Shown piece after piece: positions 55,479-64,000 of a stretch of 64,000 bases of DNA. The notes beneath the pieces are model-generated. The model did not search any database. It was not told where the DNA came from and worked only from the letters and a program-made list of their open reading frames with translations. Both the position numbers and the translations under genes were made by a program. Positions within the stretch are counted from its first letter, which is position 1, and every line of letters starts with the position of its first letter. The DNA comes from Sordaria brevicollis (taxonomy: Eukaryota > Ascomycota > Sordariomycetes > Sordariales > Sordariaceae): assembly GCA_033439795.1 (NCBI GenBank), contig JAUTDP010000008.1:2604001-2668000 (forward strand), given 5' to 3'.

Positions 55479-55784
55479 TTACTGCTCATACTTGTGAAGT
55501 AATTGCGCCCTGACCCTCCACGGCCCAATTTGTCTACTCTGGACCCACCGGACATGGACCAGATTCTTGAGGATTTTGTGCTCAATTCCTCTATACGTCG
55601 CGGCGGACTCGAGAAACCACAGTGTTGACCTGATCCTCGAAGGCTCAAACGTGCCATTCTTATCACGGAAGGCCGCGCGAAGGGTGTCTCGGACCACAAA
55701 GCGCGCCGGCTTGGAGAACTGCACGGCCCGGAGCGACCATCGTAGAATATTCCGGTACGCGTGGACGATCTCTCGATTCGACAT
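55479..55784 (-). CDS. Small LYR-motif-like protein (101 aa)
   Basis: A single exon from ATG 55784 (MSNREIVHAYRNILRWSLRA). The A-Y-R-x-x-L-R segment near residues 9-15, a following F-x-x-P-A-R, and the helical VVRDTLRAAFRDKNGTFEPS fit the LYR/Complex1_LYR-like superfamily of small basic mitochondrial proteins. Those usually act as adaptors in respiratory-complex or mitoribosome assembly with acyl carrier protein. The protein is very basic, as is usual. The Leu of LYR is Ala here. The subfamily cannot be assigned. The ends are set by the only ATG and stop in the frame. Confidence 0.7.
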   Translation of the reverse strand: MSNREIVHAYRNILRWSLRAVQFSKPARFVVRDTLRAAFRDKNGTFEPSRIRSTLWFLESAATYRGIEHKILKNLVHVRWVQSRQIGPWRVRAQLLHKYEQ

Positions 55785-56702
55785 GATCTTGGGGTGAAGT
55801 TGGTGATGGAAATCCTGATGGGATGAGACGTCGAATCATCCAAGCAGAACCAATCGATAAGGTGAATAGGATGAATACAGAAAAGGGCACGGGCCACCAA
55901 GATAGATACAACGGCTGTTTGTAATGAAAGGGTAACACGGATGTATCATATTGAAACCGATAACGTAATTTACAGCTTATCACTTACACAGGCTCGAATG
56001 AGAGATGCTATGTTTTCGAGGCAAGTACCTCTAGGTACTAGCCTATTCAGACTCACAAGTGAAAACGGCACCACGATACGGAAAGAGTGCTTCTGTTGAT
56101 TGATTACTGATCTCATCTGCAGTGACTTTTGCACCGGTCCGGGTCCATCCTTCCCGCCCTTCACAAAAGTAATGGATGACTACCCGACGGTATCATTGCA
56201 TGTATGTGGAAGTGGCAAGCCAGCTCTTATGTGTGTTGAACTTCTGTCATGTTCAGCCAAATACGTGCCTGGATTCTGAATGGTACACTATAAGTTATGA
56301 TTGTTCTCGACATCGTGGCGAACAAAGAGCGTTGTCCCAAAATATCACCGGTAAACGTGGATCGCTTTGTCCTTCTCCCTGGCTGACACAATAAGCTCCC
56401 GCTCTCTTTACCCTTCCCGTGGAGAGGAAACAGTATAGCCTCGCCTCGACTCCTGCTACCAACCACAAGATCCAATGACGAAAATCAGCATGAAAGAAAG
56501 CAGTCATCATTTTTACATCCGCCCTGGCTGACCATGTTGCCTTGTCTGGCTCACGATGCCAACGGTGACGGAACTGTCCGTTGAATGAGCAATTTTCTTC
56601 CATATCCACGACACTCTTCACTTTCATCAGCTTTGCTCATGGACACCTTTTGACTTTTCCACCACCATTATATCGAGTCATCCCTCCTCGACATACCGAC
56701 TG
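55785..56702. other. Divergent intergenic region
   Basis: About 0.9 kb between the LYR-like gene (-) and the surface-protein gene (+); presumably both promoters. No gene is supported. Confidence 0.4.
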
Positions 56703-58693
56703 ATGGCTGTCATCATGTCGTTGGTGCCCACGAACACAGTGGCATTGGCATTCAGCGCAGTACTTATGAGCACAGCATCACCCGCAGCCATCACTTCGGC
56801 GGCAGTATTACGGCGCCAGGATGATGGGGACGACTTCCCAATTACAACCAGACAATGTGGTTATGCCAGTGACGAGAAGATCGACCTGAAGGCTATCGTG
56901 CCTCCAACCAATATGGTGTGTGCTCTGGATCCATTAAACCGGCTGTTTGGCTTCTGTCCGAGACAGAATTCAATCAAAAGCGAGCAAGATATCGTCGACT
57001 ACTGCAAATGGAACGCCTGGTGTATCGATTCTCACGAGTGTAGCAATGGCTGCGGTATTGAAGAAGCACGCGCAAAGGGAAAGTTTGGCACAACGAAATG
57101 GTGAGTCCCTACGTCTCCTTTTCATCTCTAATCTCAACGAGTTGATCAAGCTAATCACCAAAACTGTCCAGCAATATCTCATCTCGTCCGTTCTGTCAGA
57201 TGACTCGTCTAGGAAACATTGATACCGATGAAGAACTTGCATACTGGAGCGTCGGTTGCGGAAGCGGCCATTACTCTATTCACAACTACGTGTTGGAACC
57301 CATAGGTGGTGCTCATAGTCTCCCAACCTCCATACCCGCTATCACCACCACTGTCAGCACTACGGTCGCCGTTACCACCCTTGTTCCTACCACATCAAGC
57401 AGTAAACTGCCGTTTGTCAATTCCACCGATGACAACATCACCGCTCCCCGTACGCAAGCACCCGTCGCCACAAGCGCGCCCACATCTTCTCCATCGTCAC
57501 GTCCCTCATCATCACCACCACCGCCATCACCATCAACCGCAACAACAACATCATCATCATCAAAACCATCAAGTAGCACACTCTCATCTGTCTTACTGAG
57601 CACCAAGTCCCCAGCCTCAGAAACCCACGCCGAGCCACGAACCTCGAGTACACCCACCTTTATTTCCTCCGCCAACACCCCGTCAAAGGAAGACCAAGAA
57701 CGAGAGGAAGAAGACAAAGAAGCCAAAAAGAAAGACAACCCACAACCCGCCATCCTCGGCTCCGTCATCGGCGCTCTGGCAGTTATCTACCTCCTCCTCT
57801 TCACGTGGTGGTACCGCGGTCCTCGACGGCGGAAGCGAGCCAGAGAGGCGAAGGAAGCAGCCGAGGCGGCGTTAAGGGAGAGGGGCTTCTGGCCACCGCC
57901 AGGGGCACCTGACTCTCGTGGACCTGGGCCGAACAATAACAACTTGAATACAGCGGGGTTAGGGGGTGACAACACTGTTGGAAGTTGGGCAGCGATGAAG
58001 CCGATGATGAATGTCAATGTCGGACCTGCTCAGGAAATCGAAATCCACGAGCTCGGCTTCGGAAGAATGACAAACCCGCTGACGCCCAGGCTTCCGGAGA
58101 TGCCAAATACCCCGGGAGCTCCAAAGACGTTTCAGACAAGGACAAACGGGAATGAAACTGAACATCAACATGGCCTAAGCCCGCTCGGCACCCCCATACC
58201 TTCATCAAGATGGGGAGGACACTCCTCGATATCAGCAACAACAAGTGCTAGTTCCAACAACCCAAGGTTCAGATCCGCTTTTGAATCAGGAATATTCGGT
58301 TTCGGGAACGGGAACGGGATCGAGAAACCTGCCTACAATGCCAAAATGGTACCACAGCTGAACGCGACTGCTGAGGAGACGGTAGCAGAGTTGGATGGAC
58401 GGTCTGCATATAGGGGCATGCCTACTTTTGAAGAAAGGAATATGGAAAGAATGGGACAGTTTGATGACATCGCAGGTCTTGACTTGGCTCATCCTCAGCC
58501 GGTTCCGGTTCCGTGGGAGATGGAGAGCCCGCAGGGTGGTGAGAGTGGCGCAGGTACAGGTACCGGTACGCCTGTCGCGCGGACTACCTTGGTTCCTCCT
58601 ACTGAATGGTATTTGGGCCAGAAAGCAGAGGAGGATGGGGCTAGAGAGACGATACATGTGGGATGGCGTCCATATGGTGGAAAACAGGGATAA
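56703..58693 (+). CDS. Single-pass Ser/Thr-rich surface protein with Cys-rich ectodomain
   Basis: Two exons (56703-57100, 57172-58693) with a 71-bp intron (donor GTGAGT) encode 639 residues. The first ~30 residues are hydrophobic (a signal peptide or anchor; TNTVALAFSAVLMSTASPAA) and end near a LRRQ possible Kex2 site. A Cys-rich ectodomain spans about 50-160 (CGYASDEK, CALDPL, FCPRQN, DYCKWNAWCIDSHECSNGCG, WSVGCGSGHYS). A Ser/Thr/Pro mucin-like stalk follows (about 180-310), then a membrane helix near 328-350 (AILGSVIGALAVIYLLLFTW) with a basic stop-transfer (RRRKRAREAKEA) and a long disordered cytosolic tail. The layout resembles fungal wall-stress or adhesion proteins of the Wsc/Mid2 type, but the ectodomain is not a WSC domain that I recognise. 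Confidence 0.8.
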
Positions 58694-58996
58694 GAGGGTA
58701 GCTTGGGTGTATTATGCTCGCGTAATACATAACCTTTTGAGAGGGTTTAAAGCAAGAGCGAGAAGGAAGCGGGGTACCGGGCACTTTCCGGATGAGGAGT
58801 AATGATTTGTATTCAAATGTTCAGATGTGAAGTGAATCTAACTCTTGGGCAATCCAATACTTCAACCCTTCTCGTTGTCCCACTTTCTGGAACGCTTCGC
58901 TTGCTCGAGGCCTCTAATATCCAACGTCTATATACGTATCCGAAGCAAATGTCCAACGGCTACTAGAGCCGGAGATGTATCCAAGGCTTCGTCATC
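58694..58996. other. Convergent intergenic region
   Basis: About 300 bp between the 3' ends of the surface-protein gene (+) and the sugar transporter gene (-). Nothing else is seen. Confidence 0.5.
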
Positions 58997-60948
58997 CTAG
59001 TCATCGCCTTGCCGAAGTGGCGCATAGCTACCACTGTCTGATCCCTCGGCGTCTCCTCTCCGTCCAACCAACCTCGACAACCAGCCGCCAATTCCGCCCC
59101 CGTGTCGGTTCGAAGAGCTCTTAGAGGTAATCTCGACCTCGTCCGGAGGATCGATCGGCAGGCCGGGAATAGCCGAGCTGGCGAGCGGTCGGCCCCGGAT
59201 ATCCAGCCGTGGCACGGGTGAGCCCGGTGCAACGAGAGCGTCGATTTCGGCGTGGAGTGACGGGGTGCTGGCAGCAGGTGTGCCCATTGCGTTGGTAGCA
59301 TCGCCAAAAAGGGCGTCCATGTCCTCGAGCCGGACGCCGCAAGTTTCGGGATAGAGGAAGTATACTTATAAAACTGTTAGCTCAACTATCCAAAGAAGGT
59401 AATGAGGGGAAATTACTCACCAATCACAAAACTAGCAGCACAGAAAAAGGCATGAATCAAGTACAGCCTCCAGTGAATCAGCTCCTGCAAAATGGGCGTC
59501 ATCTCTCCAACCAAAAAGTTGAAAGCCCAATTCGTCGCTGTCGACAGACTAGCACCCTTGGAGCGAATCTTCAGGGGCAAAATCTCCGGCGGGTACAACC
59601 ACGGAACAGGGCCCCATGAGTATCCGAATGCCGCATTGTAAATCATGACCATTATCACAACTACGGACGGCGTCCAATTAGTGTCGAGGTACAAGAAGTA
59701 CGAGATCGCGGACAGTGAGAGCACCATGGCCACAGCGCCCGTCAGGAGAATAGGCCGACGACCCCAGCGATCCACAATGTACCATGGAGGAATTGTCGAC
59801 AAGAAGTAGGTGATGCCGTTGAAGCCAGTCATCAGCACGGCGTCGTGGCCTACCCAGCCGGCGGATTCGAACACAAGAGGTGCGTAGTAAGAGATGACAT
59901 TGATGCCGTTGAGTTGCGCGAGTGCCTGAGCTGACATGGCAATGAAGACGCGACGGCTGTACCGCTTGAACATTTCGCTGTACGATCTTTCGCCCTCCTG
60001 GCGCGCAAGCAGCACGTCCATTTTGATTTCTCTGAACTCGTCTCTCGCGCGAGGGTTGTGGATGTCACCACCACCGTACAGATTGGCAATGACAACAATG
60101 CCTTCCTCGTCGTGGTCATTGTCCAGAAGCCATCTAAGATGATGATTAGCAAAACTAGATGGAAGCCAAGCCTTGGCGCAAGTTGTACTTACCTGGGCGA
60201 TTCCACGATGATCAAACTTCCCAGCCCGAGCAAAGCGCCCATGACACACTGCATGAGAAGCGGGAGGCGCCACGAGAGGTTACTTTCAATGAAACCACAA
60301 AAGTAGTCGACCCAGACCGAGGTTGTGTAACCAATGATGTTACCAGAAAACTCGATGCAAGCAAGCTTTCCTCTGTTATGGGGAGGCGAGATCTCAGACT
60401 GGTAAACAGGGACGATGGTCGAGAGCATACCGACACCCAAGCCAGCAATGATACGGCCGACCATCATCATGGCCATATCGGTCGCAATGGTTTGCAGGGC
60501 GCCGCCCACAAAAAAGATGCATGATCCGTAGAGGATGGTCTTGCGGCGGCCAATGATGTCGCCAATTCGGCCAACCATAAGCGAGGAAATGAGGGCACCT
60601 ATTTCCAGAATCGCAACCATGGTCCCTATCTGGGCGCTGTTTGGCTGGTTGAAATAGTCCTTGAAGTACGGACCACTATACAGACGGAATCAGCCATTTG
60701 ATCTTTGTTATCATCTCGAGCGACAACAACGGGGGATTCACGCACGTAATGATGCCTGACATGACACCCTGATCATATCCAAAAAGGAATACACCCAAAG
60801 ACACGAATATGGAAGTGAAGTAGCTGTTTACGGGCAGTTAGTCGTTGGTCCACAAGCCAGGTCAAGGCATTGCCAGGCAACAACAGGAGGGCTCGAACAT
60901 TAAGGGTTTGCCAGTAAGGCCATGAATGGGGTTTGGCGTTCCCGCCAT
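58997..60948 (-). CDS. MFS sugar transporter with long cytosolic tails
   Basis: Five minus-strand exons (60948-60899, 60823-60746, 60675-60193, 60133-59421, 59364-58997), 563 residues from ATG 60948 (MAGTPNPIHGLTGKPL-IYFT). Sugar-porter signatures: VFLFGYDQGVMSGIIT in TM1, GRIGDIIGRRKT in loop 2-3, ESPRW after TM6 (joined across a splice), QLNGINVISYYAPLVF in TM7, DRWGRRPILL in loop 8-9, and PETCG at the end of TM12 (usually PETKG). A tail of about 110 residues follows. The first intron (60824-60898) has the weak donor GTTCGA but restores the expected GKPLIYFTSIFVSLG. The frame stays open for some 195 codons upstream (ending SRAERLIASI before MAG) without an ATG, so the true N-terminus may be longer through an upstream exon. 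The sugar cannot be read from sequence. Confidence 0.85.
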
Positions 60949-63900
60949 GATGCTGGCAATAAGGCGCTCGGCCCGCGAGACAGTTCGAGGGGCGGCGTCG
61001 GGTATGGGAATGACTTCCTTATTAACGGCTCCAGTTTGACCAGACGATCTGGAGGAGTGTGTGCTGGAGCGGGAAAGCGACCTGGGATAGTGGACGTGCT
61101 TGCCACCGTGACGACGACGTTTTGGGTGGCGATGGACAACACAAGCGTGGGTCTCTTCCTCTAGGGTATCATATAGTCTCTGCCGCAAAGGATCCTCGTG
61201 ATCGAGCTGCTCGGCGATGTCACCGGTGTCGACCCACGAGGACTCGGAGGAGCCGTGGCCGTCGTCGTCGTCTGAGTATCGCGAGGGGTGCTCAGCAGGG
61301 CGTCGAGCAAGGTAGGAGGAAGCGGCTTGGTTCCGGTTGCCGTGTGGAGGGCTGTCTTGGGCAGCCGAGTGTGCGGGGAGCGTGCGGAGGGGAATGTTGG
61401 AAGGGAGACGGCTCGGAATCGGAGTCGGCTGCGGAGGAGGAATCTTGGACGAGATGGAGCTGTTCTGCAGCAGCCCCCGACCGCACCGTGAAGTGGAAAG
61501 AGAGTGGTTGTAAGTGCAGGTGGTTCTTTAAAGAAGGAAGATCAACCCGAGATGGTCGATGTCGAGACGCCGGACGCATTGGACAGCTCACGAGGTCAAC
61601 AAAATGGCAAGAGGCAAAGCAATGGAAGGCAAGTGCACGTGTGCAACAATGAATGACTGATGACTGCTGTCTTCAGTTGCAGAAGTCGGTTGCCAGACAG
61701 AAACCTGGGAATTCCATCAAACCAGGCACGACCAAGGACCGGGAATCTGTGGCCGAAGAGGTCCCCTGTCCATGGTGCCTGTGGAAGCGGAGCTACGGCA
61801 GCCAAGGAACGCCAAGACCCCGTCTGACAAGGAAAGCACCTCTCCCATCCTCCACTCTCCCATGCGTGACCCACCAATTCCCTTTTGGTGTCTTCAAGAT
61901 TCAAACTGAACAGGCCACAACTTCTGTCTTCACTCTCTTCTCACTGGCAGAACATCGGTTACACATTCCCAACCGATAAGAAACTGCGCATATCTAATGA
62001 AAATCATTGCAGAACCCGGCAAGCTCTCTCATCCTTCAATCAACCACATGATTGCAACCGCCAGAGTTCAGTGTCAGATTCGAGTGTCAGATCGACCAAA
62101 GATCTGCACTTACGCTGCCTGGCGCCTGCACCCTATCCGATGGACTTGGGGAGTCAAAGCTGAGATGGCAAATAAAGGATGAAACACTTTTCTCGACTGA
62201 ATCACCTGTCGTTTGAAACGGATACATGGCGAAAATCGAGTCATTGATGGTGGATACATACTGTAGGTGCCCTACCCCGGCTTTCCAAACACCGAACCCA
62301 CGATCTTTTAGCTCAAAGCTAGGGGTCCGATGCGATGGGCCTCCACGCGGGAGCTCGAGAACTCCTTTAAACGTGTGTCGATGCAAATATCGAAGCACCG
62401 GACCAAATGGATTGAGGTTGAAAAGATGACGAGGGAAAAATAAGCTAACATATGGAGGCCGTCTGCTTTTGGATGAAATTGAAGCCGACTTAGACGTGTG
62501 TACCCGATGGGAGTCAGGATCGGATGAAAGACCATGTTCTTGAATAGACAGACCTTGGCATGTGCTAACACATGAGCAGGTGAAATCTGTTTTTCTGTTT
62601 CTCTCGTTGGGTATCCTGACTAAGGAATACAAAAATTGAACTGATGAGAATTCAAAGGTAGGGAAGTGCTTCAGGTAGACGAGCACTTATAAGCCGACAG
62701 CCAGTCTTCCAACTCATAACCTTTCTCCACCCATATAGATACAGCCGTCCTGCCGCCGTGTACCCCAATGAGAGGATACAAACTACAATAGGCCACCTGT
62801 TCCTGTTCCAAGTACACGATACCTTTCCTATCTTTGTCACATACCTACCTTATTTTGACGTCCAGCTGTCCGAGCCGTCTGCTGTGCCCCCCACCCAGAC
62901 AGAGGAGGCCAGACGGGAACCGTCCCTTCGGACAAAGTCCATGCCGCCGCTCCCGTTGTTTTGGGGTTTGGCTCTTGTAAGCGGGCACAGAGCCTCCTCC
63001 TGTTGCCTACTATATTTCAAACATTTCGCTTGCGTGTACGCGCTTAGTTTGGAGTGCCTTACTCGGGCTTTGTCCGTTATCAGATCTTTCCAGTAAGCAG
63101 TTCAAGATCTGATCCGATGTCTGGACAAAATATTGCTGTCTAACCCACACTGATAGGTGCACGCAATTATCCCGAGGAACTCGAACCGGAGCAAGCAGTG
63201 CAGTGCAAGTGTGCGTCGAAGTGCAGAGGAGAGCGGGTGTCGGGTGATGCAGGAATTCAGGGGTACAGCTGCGTGGCAGGGTTAGGGCTTAAGAGGTAAC
63301 CAGGTAATCGACTACTACCCAGTTGAAAGATGAAAACGTCCGTATTTCGCCAGCTGTTGTTCACCATGTCCATGAAAAGCCTATTTCGGTGCTTGGCTGC
63401 TCAAGAAGCCCGGCCTCGGACCTCTCGATAAATATGGTGGATATTGGTACTTAACGCCGGGCGCAGCACAACTCCTGTCAGCATCCTTTTTTAACTTCCC
63501 ACTTCCCTTGTGGCTTCGAGTGGCTGGTGACACGGCGTTGGTACCAGTATTACACTACGTCCGAAAGAAAATGAGCCTGGCTTCCTTCTTCCAGAGGACT
63601 GCCCGTGTGTGGTGGGTGGTGTATCAACGCCTTGGCAAACCAAGCCGTGATGCACACATGTGTCGTGTGCCTTGTACGGCTGTACCTGCACATGTTCAAC
63701 AAATCCCCGCCCTGCTCTCGTTGGTGCCTTTGGTGGCAGGCAGTCCAAAGATGGCCACCTAGCCCTCAAAGTTGGTGTCAGCAAACAAGCGTCATACGCC
63801 CTTTTCTATATTTTCCGTTTGTTGAACAATCCACGCGGCCATTTTTTTATTAACTTGCTGTGGTGCTAGGTATTCTAGCTGCATCGGTTTCGTACCTCAC

Positions 63901-64000
63901 TGGACCTGGAAGCCATGCAGCCACCTATTTCCGTTATACAAGCGGGAACTCCCCTTTTTGAACACCTTTTTGGCTTTGTATCACCACCTCGAGGATCGAA
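60949..64000. other. Right-edge region without supported genes
   Basis: About 3 kb. 60949-61540 is open in the transporter frame on the minus strand (peptides such as SRYSDDDDGHGSSESSWVDT and LRQRLYDTLEEETHACVVHR) and may be coding through an unlocated 5' exon. From 61600 to the end no frame has a recognisable domain, start context or splice structure, and composition is ordinary. Confidence 0.45.

Noticed and set aside
61292..61591. Separate minus-strand gene (99 codons, Ser/His-rich)
   Set aside because: It overlaps in another frame the open stretch that is in frame with the transporter, and has no domain; either could be leader sequence.
1..64000. CRISPR array, prophage or bacterial operon structure
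   Set aside because: No spaced short repeats of that kind; spliced genes and RIP show a fungal nuclear genome.
1..64000. Secondary-metabolite or toxin gene cluster
   Set aside because: No polyketide synthase, NRPS, terpene cyclase or P450-like sequence is visible; genes are mainly housekeeping.

Overview
The window is nuclear DNA of a filamentous ascomycete, most likely a member of the Sordariales close to Neurospora or Sordaria. The evidence is short introns (56-107 bp, mostly GTRNGT donors, CTAAC/CTGAC branch points and CAG/TAG acceptors), an NRC-2 type kinase, a cytochrome c that differs at only about two positions from the Neurospora protein as I remember it, and two AT-rich, TpA-rich transposon relics with the C-to-T / G-to-A decay expected of repeat-induced point mutation (RIP). 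The species call is inference; the kingdom and class are well supported.

Left third (1-26150), gene-rich: OST4 (-, only 57 aa), TMA46 (+), a C2H2/AT-hook protein (+), the NRC-2/Fpk1-type flippase kinase (+), a large CorA-like two-TM membrane protein (+), DASH subunit DAD3 (+), mitochondrial ribosomal protein uS5m (-), a tiny single-pass membrane protein (+), an acidic protein of unknown function (-) and arginyltransferase ATE1 (-). Most are housekeeping functions, each with its own promoter; nothing looks like an operon or a secondary-metabolite cluster.

26151-29287 is a RIP-destroyed pogo/Fot1-class DNA transposon (TA target duplication, long inverted termini, decayed DDE transposase on the minus strand). 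30997-46527 is again gene-rich: a Nudix diphosphoinositol phosphatase (+), a COG7-like Golgi tether (-), exosome subunit RRP42 (+), a mitochondrial membrane protein (-), cytochrome c (+), AAA ATPase RIX7 (-) and a mitochondrial carrier (-).

47985-54209 is a complete but RIP-destroyed Ty1/copia retrotransposon with 186-bp LTRs and a perfect 5-bp target duplication. Nested in its leader is a 514-bp element (48186-48699) that escaped RIP. It has 103-bp terminal direct repeats starting TGTCAC, a 6-bp target duplication, no coding capacity, and tRNA-like sequence. I read it as a TRIM-like miniature retroelement, and it is the most interesting item here. The right end (54210-64000) holds an LYR-motif small protein (-), a single-pass Ser/Thr-rich surface protein (+) and an MFS sugar transporter with long cytoplasmic tails (-), then about 3 kb with no gene I can support.

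Exon coordinates were derived by hand from splice signals and frame continuity; every complete model given has a total length divisible by three.
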